Notes under the pieces: generated by a model | Told to the model about the DNA's origin: nothing | Databases searched by the model: none | What the model saw: only the letters and a program-made list of their open reading frames with translations | Made by a program: the position numbers and the translations under genes | Assembly: GCF_014633365.1 (NCBI RefSeq) | Contig: NC_068338.1 | Coordinates: 27,592,291 to 27,656,290 of the forward strand | Direction: 5' to 3' | Source of the DNA: Diospyros lotus | Lineage: Eukaryota; Streptophyta; Magnoliopsida; Ericales; Ebenaceae | DNA length: 64,000 bases | Shown: positions 1 to 12,309 of the stretch, in pieces | Numbering within the stretch: position 1 is the first letter of the stretch | Layout: each line of letters opens with the position of its first letter

Positions 1-1507
1 AAATAAAAAAAACTCCCAACTAGAACTTGTCTCTGCCCGCAACCCTCTAGTGATAGATTTTAAAACACACCTATTTTGGTAATTTGGTTTTCGCCATAGA
101 AGAGAGAGAAGAAGAAGAACTGATAGAATGAAATAATATATAAAAAGAAAAAAAAGAAGACAAGTCGATGAGGAAGATAAAAAAAAAAAAAAAAAAAGTA
201 ATCAAAGAAAGAAGAGGCCACCGATTGCATTGTTATAACATTGATTCATTTATTAATTCACCATCATATTGATTTTTTTTTTTTTGTTTTGTTTGCCTCC
301 TTCATATCTTCTTTATTGATTCTTCTTTTCTCTCTCTGTCTCTCTCTTTAAAAATGTTTATAAAAGTTACTATGGTTTAATTTTTAATTTTTATCTTGGT
401 TTGACAAGGATTTATGTTAAATTAATTAAGTTTTAATTAATATAGTTTAGGTTAATGTAACTAGATTAGTAATGGAGGGATATCTTCATTAAGAAAACTA
501 TACCACATAGACTTGTAGATATATTTCATCCAGAATTAAATTTTTTATTTGTCGTTTTTGTAGCAATAAATAGGTTAGTTGAATTCATTCATGCATGTGG
601 GTCGTACTTGGAAATATTCAACTTTTGCAGGCCTTTTGAAGATTAGGGAATTCTTTTAGGACCTTTCCATGCACCCACTTTCTCAAGCTTTTCTGATGCA
701 TTGAGCATTTCATTCCAACTTCGCCCCTACCCTTTTACCGAGTGGAGTGGGGAAATATTTAGTTAGATACGCACCCCGCATGATTTATTATTTCTTGGTG
801 GATCATACACCAAACAACTTAAATAAACTGAACTACTACACTGCACACCATCTATCTATCTATCTATCTATCTGTAATTTCCTAATAAATATTTTATTTT
901 CCCATTGAGCTCCCGACCTCTGCTCCATCGGATGCTGCCGAAATCACAAAAAACGTACGGCAGTGAAACCCCGAAATCCCCGTCACCTCCGAATCGCCAT
1001 CTCAGCCAACTGTATTTGAAAAGTCTTTCGAATTTTTTAATGGAAGGGTATTATGGTAATTTGGAGACTTACCATTATTTGGGAATTGGAAGGAACAAAA
1101 CCAGCTGAGAAAGCGAGGGCCTTTGGCCATGATCCATCTGCTCCCACCACAATGTGACCACCCTCTGAAAATCTCTCTCTCTCTCTCTCTGATCGCTCTC
1201 TCAATCTTCCATCTCTGCGACTGCAAGAACGAATCATAATCATGATTATATATTTTTTCTTCAGAGAGGAACTCGGCCAAACCCATTATAATAATAGTAA
1301 TGGGGAAGATAAACCAGCTCAGATTAATGGTAACTGTCATTTTCTATGATTTCTTTACATTTTCATGCTTACGGGAAAACGAACTACCAACAAACTACCC
1401 GTCTCTTCTCCCACGATGCCTGTTTCTTGATCGGCATTTCGCCTTCCAAACCTACACACGAAAGCCCCATTTCATCTTCAAGAGGGTGGGGGGGCTGAAT
1501 AAGAGAG
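1..1507. other. intergenic DNA and 5' flank of the GT47 gene
   Basis: No gene is recognisable here. The stretch is AT-rich with several A and T runs, a short (ATCT)n microsatellite at 850-873 and a (CT)n tract at 1172-1190. CT tracts are common in plant 5' untranslated regions, so the second may lie in the GT47 leader. An AT-rich TATATATT-like motif near 1247 is a possible but unproven core promoter. The short open frames here are low-complexity and resemble no family I know. Confidence 0.6.
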
Positions 1508-3183
1508 ATGGCGCCGGAGCTTAATCGGCAAACCGGCAGAAGCCGAGGCTTCTATGTCAGGATGAGGCTATTGCAGAAGCAGAAAGCGAGGCAGACGGAG
1601 AAAAATGCTTATTTCTACAGATATCTCAAATGGGCGATCTGGATTTCTCTTTCCTGCTATTTCTTCACCTCCTTCCTCGTTAGCCACAGCCCCACAACCC
1701 AGAAGTCCTCCACTTCTCTCCCGAAAACCACCGTTCGCCATGCCAAAGCTTCTCGCGCTCTCTTCGAGACCATCAATGGTCTGCAACAACCCAGATCTCT
1801 TCCAGGTCTGTTTTCCATATTTCGACATAAAGAACACAGAAACTTAACACGGGTCGACCTTGGTGCCTATGAGATTCTCTTTCTATTTTTTGTTGCAGAG
1901 TTGTTGAAGGATTTGAAGGTGTACGTGTACGATTTGCCGGCAAAATACAACGCAGAATGGCTATCGAACGAGCGGTGTAGCAATCACCTTTTTGCTTCTG
2001 AGGTGGCGATACATAAAGCTTTGATGGGTAGCGAAGTACGGACGCTGGATCCATGGCAGGCTGACTTCTTCTTCGTGCCCGTTTACGTGTCCTGCAACTT
2101 CAGCACCGTGAATGGCTTTCCGGCCATTGGCCACGCCCGTTCCCTCTTATCCTCCGCCGTCCAGCTCATCTCCTCGAATCTACCGTTCTGGAACCGAAGC
2201 CATGGCTCTGACCACGTCTTCGTTGCTTCTCACGATTTCGGAGCTTGTTTTCACACAATGGTAACCACATATACAGCCAGAATAGACAACATGTTTTGAG
2301 ATTTTTTGAAATGATGCCTAATTTTGTCTTCGTTGGTTTTAAAGGAGGACGTAGCGATTGCAGACGGAATTCCAGATTTCTTGAAGAACTCCATTATTTT
2401 ACAGACATTTGGCGTTCAATACCGCCACCCATGCCAGGAGGTCGAGAATGTGGTGATACCGCCGTATATTTCTCGAGAAAGCGTACGTTCGACTCTGACA
2501 AAATCGCCGGCTAACGGCCGGCGGGACATTTTCGCTTTTTTCAGGGGTAAAATGGAAATTCACCCCAAGAATATCAGCGGTCGCTTTTACAGCAAGTACG
2601 ACTTGATTATTTTGCCATCGACTATTTATTTTATTATTTATTTTTAACACCAAAGGACGAAATGGCGCTGATTTTTGTTTTCGGTTTATATTTTCCGGTT
2701 AGGCGCGTGAGGACGGCTATATGGCGGAAGCACGGCGGCGACCGGAGGTTTTACTTGATGAGGCAGAGATTTTCCGGTTACCAGTCGGAGATCGTGCGAT
2801 CCGTGTTTTGCCTCTGCCCTCTTGGCTGGGCGCCGTGGAGCCCGAGACTGGTGGAATCGGTGGTGTTGGGATGCGTGCCGGTGATTATAGCCGATGGCAT
2901 CCGGTTGCCCTTCCCCGACGCCGTTCATTGGCCAGAGATATCCCTGACGGTGGCGGAGAAAGACGTCGGGAAGCTGGGGCAGATTCTGGAACACGTGGCG
3001 GCGACAAACCTATCGACCATTCAGAGGAACCTCCGGGACCCGGCCGTCAGCCGGGCTCTATTGTTCAACGATCCAATGATGGAAGGCGATGCCACGTGGC
3101 AGGTTTTGGACAGCCTAGCCCACAAGATTGACCGGTCCCACAGGCCATCTAGGCTTTCGGGCCAATCAGCGAATGACACGTAA
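1508..3183 (+). CDS. IRX7: GT47 exostosin-family glycosyltransferase, FRA8/IRX7 (glucuronoxylan glucuronosyltransferase) type
   Basis: Four exons join in frame with GT-AG introns: 1508-1805, 1899-2260, 2345-2595 and 2703-3183, giving 463 residues (Arabidopsis FRA8 is about 450). A basic N-terminus is followed by one membrane segment at about residues 41-58, as expected for a type II Golgi protein. The exostosin/GT47 domain runs from about residue 101, with DLKVYVYDLPAKYN at its start and ERCSNHLFASEVAIH, CNFSTVNGFPAIGHARS, ASHDFGAC and the C-terminal FCLCPLGWAPWSPRLVES/GCVPVIIADG block, all typical of the FRA8/F8H clade. Known family role: synthesis of the glucuronoxylan reducing-end tetrasaccharide in secondary walls. 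The start is the first ATG of exon 1 and opens onto the basic tail. Clade assignment is by motif memory; a related GT47 clade cannot be fully excluded. No frame damage is seen. Confidence 0.9.
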
Positions 3184-3559
3184 CCCTTTTTTTTGGGGAT
3201 TGGCGGCAAAGAGTTGAATGCTGGTTAGGACTTTATTTTTTTTTTCTGACGCGGAGTGTCATCGATGGAGGGAGTGGGATACAGCTGGGATCCATTGGAC
3301 TTTGTCTCGCTTCGGACGGTTGATCTTTAATTTGCTGAGATTTTGAAATTCATCAAAGGCGGGCCCCACGAGGTCAGGCTTTTTTGGCAGGGAGTGGGGT
3401 AGGGCTGACGTGGCGGGCAGCCGTAGGCTGGATGTGCGGTTTTGCAGTTGATGCTTGTCCGTGTGAACAGCGAAGCGGAATTTCTTTTACGCGAAGAGGG
3501 AATGATAGGGTGCGGTGGTCGGCATAGAATCCCGAGCGGGTCCCGCCGGTCAGAGGGGC

Positions 3560-3580
3560 TGTAATGTAATGTAATGTAAA
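3560..3580 (+). promoter_or_regulatory. possible 3'-end formation element (repeated TGTAA)
   Basis: Four overlapping TGTAA pentamers lie about 380 bp after the GT47 stop codon. UGUA-rich far-upstream elements are typical of plant polyadenylation regions. This is inference; nothing here proves the transcript ends nearby. Confidence 0.3.
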
Positions 3581-3863
3581 TTGAGGGGAACTAATTTTTT
3601 TTATGCAAAGAAATTGAAATCACGCAAAAATAATATTTATTCCGATTGGTTTGTAATTTTATAATAATAATAATAATAATAATTTAGAGGGTAGAGTTTA
3701 GATTTATATTTTATTAATTTTAATGGAATTAAATATTTTGAAAAGATAAAAGGAGGGGCCATTGGGAGGAGGGATAAGTGGGAAATGGGTGTTGAGATGG
3801 TTGCGTGTGTGAGCTGTGGGCAGGAGGAGGCATGGTCACGTCACGGATTGGCAATCAAACAGT

Positions 3864-3885
3864 GGGGGGGGGGGGGGGGGGGGGG
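3864..3885 (+). repeat. poly-G tract (G22)
   Basis: Twenty-two consecutive G residues between CAGT and CACATGTG. The length is likely unstable in cloning, sequencing and replication, and the tract could form a G-quadruplex. Confidence 0.9.
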
Positions 3886-4386
3886 CACATGTGACATGTC
3901 CAAATAATTCTTTGTCGCATTGAGGTCCGTGAATTTGCTATGTTTCATCCATTCACGGATGTCAAGACTTGGTATCACCTGAATTCATATGATGTAATTA
4001 TCCTGTGGGACGAGGAGAATGATAATGTGGAGTGATAGGCCTTGAAAAATAAAAGAAATATATCACTTTTGCAATTTTTTGAATTTGTGGTAAGATATAG
4101 TGATTTTATGTATAATAATAATCTGAGTTTGATGAGATACTACTGAGATTTATGTTTGTATGATTTTTTTTGCTTATTATTATATATAGAGTTAATTACA
4201 TTAAAAAAAAATACCAATTTTATACTGTCATTTCAATTTCAAAATCACCTTTTAATTTTTTCAATCCTCAATCACCACCTTTGACCTTTCTATAGTCGAG
4301 TCCCTAGATTTGATGGACATTGTTTCCTTACGGAAGTAGCAAAAATTAATAATCTAATGATAAAAAAGTTTACCAAAAATGAATGT

Positions 4387-4480
4387 TCCGACCTGCCGGA
4401 TTCGAACCAGCGACCTAAGGATTATGCTGCTGAGCTTCGCCCACTACAGTCCTCCGCTCTGCCAACTGAGCTAAGGTCGG
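4387..4480 (-). tRNA. tRNA-Tyr (anticodon GUA) with 21-nt intron, copy 1
   Basis: On the minus strand the 94-nt gene opens with CCGACCTTAGCTCAG (acceptor stem and A box) and closes with GGTTCGAATCCGGCAGGTCGG-type T-arm and acceptor sequence, followed by the discriminator A. The acceptor arms CCGACCT/AGGTCGG pair fully. The anticodon arm is GAGGA-CTGTAG, then 21 intron bases, then A-TCCTT, placing GTA at the anticodon. An intron directly after position 37 is the known arrangement in plant tRNA-Tyr. Mature length is 73 nt. A TTTTT Pol III terminator follows a few bases downstream on the minus strand (4375-4379). Confidence 0.97.
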
Positions 4481-6678
4481 ATGTGCTACATGCTTCCAAA
4501 ATTATATATTTGATGTCTTCCTTTACACCTCTTTTTAGAACAATCTTTCTTTTATATACAAGTTCAAACATAAATAAATAAATCAGCAGAATTGTGACTT
4601 GTACATAATGCAAGGCTAAATTTAGTGAGAGCCCTCAACATGAGTGGCATGACAAATTGATACTGATATTTAATTTTATAAAGTTAGTAGTCTTATCTTA
4701 TTGCATAAATATGTTTTAGATACCTTTATATTGATTTTAGTAATCACCTGCTATAAAGTTTGAGATGATGTCTTCAAAACATCTCATACATCATGAAGTG
4801 GCAACTAATTAAATAGAATAAGGTTCTAGTTAAGCAAATAAAATAAAATATAGTAAGGTCATCAAGTATATAATATTAGTAAGAAATAAAATTAGTCCAT
4901 GAGACAAAATTTATGTATGGAACCCCAATATAATAAAGATAAATGATTTACCCTTTTTGTGTGAGGGCCGATTGGTCCAATCCAAGCATCGAATATGGAA
5001 TTTATAGGCCGATGGGCTGGGATTTAATTGGACCTGATTGCTAATTTAGTTTCAATCTCTAACTGGGCTTGCCATTAAGATATAAGTATTCGGGATGCAC
5101 AGACAAGCAACGTGTTTACTAGTTCCATTAGTTGTGGATCTCTCCACACATAAATGAGTTACGGTGACAATATTATTATTAAAGGTAATTTCAAAATAAA
5201 AATTAAATAATTATAATTTCTCCGTCAAATAGAATCATAAAAGGCTACATATAATTGAAATTAAGATAAAAACAATTCATAAATTACATATTTATATGTT
5301 TTTATTTATTCATAGCTGAGTTTATTATCCTACATGTTCACACTCATATTTGTTGAGAAAACTCTCCTAAATTGAATCTTGGAATGACCCTTCGTCACGA
5401 GGGCTCACATCACTCAACCCCTTAATTGTGGTGGAGGAGATAAATTTCGAGATGTGCCTTCAAGAGGTTAGGGTTTGAACACACGATCTATCGAGATAAC
5501 ACTAACATATCACTATTTATCCTTTATCCTATATTTGAAGAGCCTCTTAAATTAAATCTTTCATCATAAGAGGACGTTTTACTAATATGATAGTATGAAT
5601 TTGGCTAGGGGTGTCCAAATTTCATTCATAATTAGTGGATCCAGTCCTTAGTACGTTAAGGGCATTGATCGATTTTCAATTCTATGTAGGACTAGTCCAA
5701 GACTAAAAATCGGTTGTCCTCCCTTAGTCCTGGCTCCTACTACTGCTATTGCTGCTTGTGTTGTTGCCTACTGCTACTTGTACTTGCTAGTTTCTTCTCT
5801 AAAAAAAAATGTACATGTATTTTTTAATTTTATATTTAAAAATTCAAAAAAATATCAATCTAGTTCGATCTAAACTTTTACCCATGTAGTTTTTAGTCTA
5901 GGATTTTTAAGAATACCCAATCCTAGTTTGATTCTAAACACTTTAGAATCAGGGTTCGCTAAATATACTCAAATACAATTTTTCTAGTGTCTTTGAAGGT
6001 GTTATAAAATTTTCATGAGGTCTTGACTTTTTTTATTTTTTTACAATTAAGTTAGACTAATTTGGAGTATATTATTGATATTTTTTACATAAATATGTTT
6101 AATTATTTTTAAATTTAATTAAGCTAATTATATTAAATAATTTTTTTAATGTATTCTCGTAAACTTATGAACAATTAATAATTAAGAGTATAGTAACCAT
6201 TATTATAAGAGTAATGCTAAAAGTCATGACTAATGACGGTATTGCATCTTCATTGGGGGTGATGGTAGGCAGGACACACACTGACATGATCTCTTTAGAC
6301 TCTTCCAACGAGAAGGTGTCACATAATTGATGATATCATATTCAATTATGACTTCTAACTTTATTTTCAATCAATATGCATTTATTATATTTTATTCTTA
6401 GTTACAAAATATTCTTAGTTACAAAAAAAAATTATTTTATTTTTAGCTACAAAACAATAAGAATATTTTGTAACTAAAAATAAAATATAATAAATATACA
6501 CTTTAATTAAGAATAATATACATTCACAACACGTTAGGTATTATCCATTACCCTTAAAGATATAGTGATATATTGTGATTCAATATTTGGGTTATGAGGT
6601 CATTAATTTAAAATTTAAATAATTTAATCAAATCATATAAATTCATCTTTGAAAAATATGGCCAAAACCTGGAAAAAG
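4481..6678. other. AT-rich spacer between the two tRNA-Tyr genes
   Basis: No protein gene is seen. It contains a SINE-like segment at about 5385-5525, runs of TGGGC-type motifs near 4970-5070, and otherwise AT-rich sequence. The two tRNA genes do not share obvious similarity outside the tRNA bodies, so a recent long tandem duplication is not supported. Confidence 0.5.
5385..5525 (-). repeat. SINE-like (tRNA-derived) segment
   Basis: Read on the minus strand it contains a GATAAATAGTGATATG block followed about 30 bases later by GTGTGTTCAAACCCTAACC, which resembles a Pol III B box. The layout matches the segments at 7962-8135, 18215-18290 and 48592-48770. It is diverged, and its ends and target duplication were not resolved. 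Confidence 0.4.
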
Positions 6679-6772
6679 TCCGACCTGCCGGATTCGAACC
6701 AGCGACCTAAGGATTAGCTGATAGGCCTCAGCCCACTACAGTCCTCCGCTCTGCCAACTGAGCTAAGGTCGG
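6679..6772 (-). tRNA. tRNA-Tyr (anticodon GUA) with 21-nt intron, copy 2
   Basis: The tRNA body is identical to the copy at 4387-4480: same acceptor stem, A and B boxes, anticodon arm and discriminator A. It differs only inside the 21-nt intron. Intron bases next to the anticodon (TGGGC on the minus strand) are kept in both copies, whereas the middle has changed. A TTTTT terminator lies one base beyond the 3' end (6673-6677 on this strand as AAAAA). Both genes point the same way, about 2.2 kb apart. Tandem tRNA-Tyr genes are known in plants. Confidence 0.97.
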
Positions 6773-7961
6773 ATGGCTGTGCAAGCTTTAAAATTCAAAC
6801 TACATCTACAATTTCCTTTATCCCGCAACCCTTCCTTCGGTCATTTTTCATTTCTCTTGTAATTTTACCGTTTTTAATTTAAGTACATCTCATATGCTTT
6901 AAAATTAGTCTAAAAACTTTTATGGTTTTCATTTTTTCCACTCACAGCCCCTCCAATAATTTTAATAGTTGACACAGTTTATTTTTAATAAAAAAAATAT
7001 ATATTTTTTAATATATGCATAAAATTATTTTTAATTTGAGTGCAGTTCAAGCTATAAAATATTTTAAATATCTCTTAATAAAGTGTATAAGAATAAAAAG
7101 TTATTATGGACATTTAAAATATTTCATAATATTGACTACAAAAAACAAGTAAAGTTCTGATGAAAAACAGTGAACCTCTTAATATATTTAATTAAGAGAA
7201 TAAAACTATTTTTAGTTCGGAATGTACTTGTTTTTTTAGACCGGGTTATAAATTGTTTTTAATAAAATATATAAAAAATAAAGAATTGTTAAGAGCATTT
7301 AAAATATTTCATAATTCAAATTGCAAAAAATAAGCTCAATTCGGATTAAAAATATTTAACATCTAATTAAATTATGTAAAATTAAATTTAATTGAACATG
7401 AAACCAAAAAATCAAACAATAGAAAAATAAAAAAATAAAATAATTAAAAGGATTAATTTTTTTTTAGTTTTCTTGCAAGTTGAAGCGATTGCCTCATCGT
7501 CATCATCATCTTTTACTTTTTCTATATATCTTTCTCATCATTTGCAAGTCAACTCTCTTAGCCCTTTCTCAACAAAAGCTCTTAATTCCTACGGTTCTTT
7601 TGACACCGAGTTTTGTAAGACTGGCTCCAGTCCAAGAACTTGGTTTTATCATCTTTAGCCATGGAAATGGACACAATGGTCAATGGGTGTTGAGAATCGA
7701 TTGGCTAGTGAATTTACTACAATTGTTAGCGAGGGAGACATAAAGATACACACACATATGAGACAAGTCGGTGAAGGAGAGGAATTGAGGAAGAAAAATA
7801 ATGATGTTGTTGCTACTTTGTTTCATCTCTCACGTCCTCCATCCTTTTCATGTTTAGAATTGATTTAGTCTTCTTGATGGCGCTAATTGCACGATAAGGT
7901 TTTTAACACGTAGTAAAGGTGAACAAATCTAAGTTTATTTCTTTTTACTCTAATAATTCTT

Positions 7962-8135
7962 TTTTTTTTTTTTAAGATGATCGTCTTTGTGCAACCTCAA
8001 TACTCATATCCTTGATTACGTTAGGGAAAATAAATCGTAGGTATGAGACTTTGTCTCATTATGCAAGGTAAAAATCGAACTCACGACCCATCAAATTAAC
8101 ATCGGTATATTATTTACCCGATCGCTCGATCTATA
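7962..8135 (-). repeat. SINE-like element with A-tail
   Basis: On the minus strand there is a GAGCGATCGGGTAAATAATA head, a GGGTCGTGAGTTCGATTTTT B-box-like block, a body with ACAAAGTCTC and CGATTTATTT, then GCACAAAGACGATCATCTT and a run of about 14 A. Body and tail-proximal blocks align with 48592-48770 (GCAAAGTCTTCATC, GTGATTTATCTC, CGCACAAAAACGATAATCCC). That layout is typical of tRNA-derived plant SINEs. The target duplication was not resolved. Confidence 0.55.
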
Positions 8136-8893
8136 TTCTGAGAACTAGTTCATTTATTGTTACTTATACTTTAGCAATAATGAGAGATGAAAATACAACA
8201 ATGATGACTCCTTGCGTCTCATCAATCCCAATGACAACTTCTAGCATTCTTCTACTCTTCCTTTGTTTTTTCTTTTCCTCCTTTATTTTTTATTTTTTCT
8301 TTTTCTTTTTCTTTTTCTTCAATAAACAATCTTTCACACCTTAAAATTTACCCTTTGATTTCTCCAAAAGAGCCCATAGGGTTGGCCTTCTTAAAACAAT
8401 CTTTTAACAACTTTCATTGTTTGTTCATGAAAAATAAAATGAATAAGAAGAAAATATACCTTGGTCTTATTATTCTAACCAAAATTCATCACTTTATAAT
8501 GTTGACGATGTAGTATCTACTCTTAAAAAATAATAAATTCTACATTGTCATGTATGTCTATTAATAAGTAATAGAAAGATGATACTTGTCTTTTTATTTA
8601 ATTTAAATCTAAAAAATAAATAAATAAACTATTTAACTCTAGAATGTTTACTACCTACATACTATTTAAATTTTACTTATTTGAGCATTAGAGACCATAT
8701 TGACAAAATTATTTCTTGCATGTGTTCACATCAAGCAAACTTTGATGTTGGGTCCCATCTAATATCAAATGTGATGACATATGTGACACTTTCTTGCTTA
8801 GAATCATTGAACACAAAATTCTTAAAGAGGACAAATACCATATTGATAACAACCATCATCTCTAAAAAAAAAATAAAAATAAAGATAAGGAGA

Positions 8894-8912
8894 TTCATAT
8901 ACATATATATAG

Positions 8913-8960
<48 letters not shown>

Positions 8961-8962
8961 GA
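8894..8962 (+). repeat. compound (AT)n(AG)n microsatellite
   Basis: An AT dinucleotide run passes directly into an AG run of about 13 repeats. The overlapping open frames consist only of Ile/Tyr and Arg/Glu repeats and are not genes. Confidence 0.9.
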
Positions 8963-9903
8963 TTCCAAATGTAAGATAATGAGAAGATCATCGCCCATGT
9001 TAAGAAATAGATTCCTATTTTCATTGATTATAACTCATCGACTGTGTCACGAGGATTTGATACGCAACTCTCAATTCTCTATTGCAAGGCTTAGCATTAT
9101 TGAAACGACTCAACAAGGCGCAGTGCTTTTATTGCTGCTAACCCCTTGTTTCATCATGTCTTGTCAACAAAAATACTTTTTATATTATATATAGGAAGGA
9201 TATCAGTGTCATTTGGGTATTATACAAATACTCTTTAAATCGATTTCATCATGCAATTAAAGTATTAACAAAGGTTCTCCTAACAGGACAAATACAAATA
9301 CAAATACAAATGCAACGAAACAATTTTTTAGTGGAAGAAATAAAAGATAATGGGCTCGGATTGAATCTGTAACTGGGCCTGGGCCTGGCTCATCGTTAAT
9401 TATGGACCTTCTGTACTGCCACTGCCGGGCCGCTTGGGTATGGGCTGAAATTAGGATCTTTTCAAAAGTAATTCTTGAATTTTAAAATTAAATTACTTCA
9501 TTTCATTCGAACAAATTTGACTTAAAACATTATATGAGTCTCCTCCTCAAAATTACTCCAAATAAATTCAGGTTTAATTATTATCAACAAGTTCGGTTCT
9601 TGAGGTGTTGATTTAATTTTTACCGTTAAGTCAAACATAATTCTTTACATGGAACCTGATATTTAATTATTTTTAATTGTAATAAATTAATTGTATTAAA
9701 TGTCTTTAACGTATGCTCTGAACCCCAGCGCTCGTGAACACTAACCAATTTAAGAAAGAAATGATGTCACGGGCAATTTTTCTGTTCATATTTGGATTAT
9801 TCAGACTTTGAATCCTGGAGAAAGAATGACAATAATTAAGCCATGTTGTTGTTGGTTTACTAAATATTTGATTGATTAGAAGTACAAAAGTCACTTTAGT
9901 GGG

Positions 9904-9940
9904 ATCCAAATCCAAATCCAAATCCAAATCCAAATCCAAA
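9904..9940 (+). repeat. hexanucleotide (ATCCAA)n microsatellite
   Basis: Six copies of ATCCAA in a row. On the minus strand the repeat reads as Leu-Asp dipeptides in a short frame that has no other support as a gene. Confidence 0.9.
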
Positions 9941-10040
9941 GGCAGTCACCAATTCTCATGGGACAAGTGACTCTGCAATTCTAACCATATGTGAAATCCT
10001 CCCGACCCCAGAAGAAACACAGCGGCACCTTCGCGTCCTT

Positions 10041-10202
10041 TTGTCGCTTTATTGCGACTTTAATAAAATACTAATCATGTTTGCATGAAATTTCGTGATT
10101 CACTTGTATTTGGGATGCCCTCTTGTCGCTTTATTGGGACTCTAATAAAATACTAATCATGTTTGCATTAATGAAATTTCGTGATTCACTTGTGTTTGGG
10201 AT
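10041..10202 (+). repeat. tandem duplication, period 92 bp
   Basis: Two adjacent copies starting TTGTCGCTTTATTG (10041 and 10133) and ending TTTGGGAT. They are nearly identical apart from a few substitutions and a 4-base TAAT difference near the GTTTGCAT motif. No coding meaning is seen. Confidence 0.85.
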
Positions 10203-10673
10203 ATTTCTTTTTTGTCAGGGTTGATCTCTCTCAATGTTTGATAAAAAAAAAAAAATTAAATTAACCTATAATAACTATGTAAAAAATGAATTTAAAGCTA
10301 AAAATTTAAACCACCGATCACTCCCTGCTGATAATTGGGACAATCTCAAAGGACGATTTATTTGCATTTTTCATGCCAAAAGATTGTGTAAAGAAAAAAT
10401 TAATTTTAGTATTTTGATAATATTTTTATTTAAATTAAATAATCAATTAAATAATACGTTGGCCTAGCTATTAGCATTTCTTTCCTTATTTAATTTGATG
10501 TCAATGTCACGCACCATCTCCATTAATTTCGACATGTATCTTTATATTATGCCCTTCTTTTCAATAGCAAAATCAAATAGAGAGACACATCAAAGACTTC
10601 ATCAATTGGCATTTCATCACTCGACACTCCTTAAGAGAACAACACCATCTCTTGTCTTAATTTCCAGTGTCAT

Positions 10674-10695
10674 CTCTCTCTCTCTCTCTCTCTCT
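10674..10695 (+). repeat. (CT)n microsatellite
   Basis: Eleven CT dinucleotides in intergenic DNA between the hexanucleotide repeat and the XTH 3' end. Confidence 0.85.
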
Positions 10696-10946
10696 CGCTT
10701 TTAGGCATTATACACACTTAATTTGCTCACGCCACTCTCTATACCAATTTATTCCAACACCAAAACCAACAAACAAGCAAACAGCAAATAGTATAAATTA
10801 AATTAAATGATCATCGACCCTTCAAATCTTGGAGGCTTGGACGCTCATCTACTACTTTCGCCACAATGGTCACATCTCAAGATCCTCCACCCACAAATTC
10901 AAGGCTTAATTATATAATGCGCATGCACTGGATGTTTCACCAAACT

Positions 10947-12309
10947 CTAGCACTCCGGTATTAGGGTATGGTCCCTCCTCGGGTCGTTACAATAGTCATA
11001 CACCTTGTAACTCCTTTGCACCCACTCCATAGCCGCCTGCTGCTGGGGGCTCAGCCCGGTGGTGCCGGTCGGGGACCCGGATGGTGGCAGGCAGGTGGCG
11101 GGGCCGTCGGCCTTGCAGCCTCCGAGTTTGAAGTTCTTATACCTACCGATGAAGGGTTGGTATCTATAGTCAGCCTTGTATTTTCCTTCCTCGGTGGCCC
11201 AGGAGGAGGCATCCCAAATGGATCCGTACACCCACATAGGCCTCTGGGGAAACGTCGCATCACTTTTTCTTGGGTACCTCCTGACTGGGACATCATCGAC
11301 AAAGAATCTGTAAATCACATCACATAAGAAACTGATTAATTCATTTTGTCACAGGTAGGAGGAAACTGAACCGAACCAGCCAAGATTTTCTTGGTTTGAC
11401 ATGATGTGTCGACAAAATAATAATCATCAAGTGGGCATTAAATAATATTCATTTGCCATGCCATTCACCTAAAGGGAAAAACTAATCTCGTGAAGTTGAA
11501 ATAAAGTTAAGCATGTAGGATTTGGTTCCATTATTGTTCGATATACTAACATGATTTCACTAGGATTCCACAGAATGGCATAGTGGTGGAAATCTTGGGT
11601 TGGGTCGAACCAGAGATGAAACCTCATCTCCCTTCCGATGATGTTCCCATCGCCACTTCCCCGAATATACACGTTTGTCTGCAACACGTATGGCTTGTCC
11701 TGCGTCGTTCCGAGGAATTCGATGTCAATCTCGTCGTGGTTCCCGGGATGCTCTTCGTTGTTCGAGAGCTGCCATATATTAATTGCCATTATCACTCTTG
11801 AAGTGGGGATAACATTTCTCCCAAGACATACTAATTAATAGATAGAGATAATTAAATTAACATCTCTCCAACCCAATTCTTACATAAAAGGATGTGATCA
11901 CTCCTGCGGTGTAACCCCCTTGGAGCTTCACGTTAGCGCCGAAGTACCCGGATCGATATGGATCATATGACTTGAACCCGCTTCCTATTTTTAAAAAATA
12001 TAATATAAAGGCACATTAAATTAAACAATGAGTCGGACGTGACATAACATTATGCACAACCCGACCGACAATGACTGCAGTTTATATGAGGATTTTTGAA
12101 AGACCTGAGCTTGTGTCGAGCCAAACGGTTAGAGTGCCGGCTTGGTCGACGTTTTGGTGCTGAGGACCCCATAGATTTCGAAAGCCTTGGTTAAATGCGA
12201 TGGAGCCGGTTTTGGAGCTGGGGTAGAAGCCAGGGGACGGTGGCCCCTGCAGAGAGTGGGTAGATGGGAAAAGGAAGAAGAAGAGAAGAAGAGACATAAT
12301 CGGAGCCAT
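10947..12309 (-). CDS. XTH32: xyloglucan endotransglucosylase/hydrolase, group III (XTH31/32-like)
   Basis: Four minus-strand exons join in frame: 12309-12105, 11984-11884, 11768-11551 and 11307-10947, giving 294 residues, normal for XTH. A hydrophobic signal peptide occupies about residues 1-19. The GH16 catalytic signature HDEIDIEF lies at 113-120, with the expected nucleophile E115, D117 and acid/base E119 intact. Other family blocks are [63 protein letters not shown] and the C-terminal XET_C region with four cysteines, ending DHTLIPEC. The enzyme acts in the cell wall, cutting and/or rejoining xyloglucan. [10 protein letters not shown] and the FLGTT continuation, rather than an N-glycosylated FLGN, suggest group III with XTH31/32; group III-A members can be hydrolases. 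The exact paralogue is inferred, so treat the symbol as nearest relative. No damage is seen. Confidence 0.92.

Larger units (their letters stand above)
3184..4386. other. intergenic, 3' flank of the GT47 gene
   Basis: No coding sequence is recognised. The first 400 bp are relatively GC-rich and probably include the GT47 3' untranslated region. After that come an (ATA)n run near 3662-3682, a 22-base G tract at 3864-3885 and AT-rich DNA up to the first tRNA gene. Confidence 0.5.
6773..10946. other. intergenic, repeat-bearing
   Basis: No protein gene can be supported. The stretch holds a SINE-like element (7962-8135), an AT/AG microsatellite (8894-8962), a hexanucleotide repeat (9904-9940), a 92-bp tandem duplication (10041-10202) and a CT microsatellite (10674-10695). 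Short frames near 7473-7870 and 8681-9194 are low-complexity. About 10800-10946 is probably the 3' untranslated region of the XTH gene on the minus strand. Confidence 0.5.

Noticed and set aside
4357..4613. Open frames on both strands over 4357-4613
   Set aside because: They run through the tRNA-Tyr gene and have no protein-family features.
9706..9939. 77-codon frame starting with Leu-Asp repeats
   Set aside because: The repeats are a translation of the ATCCAA microsatellite.
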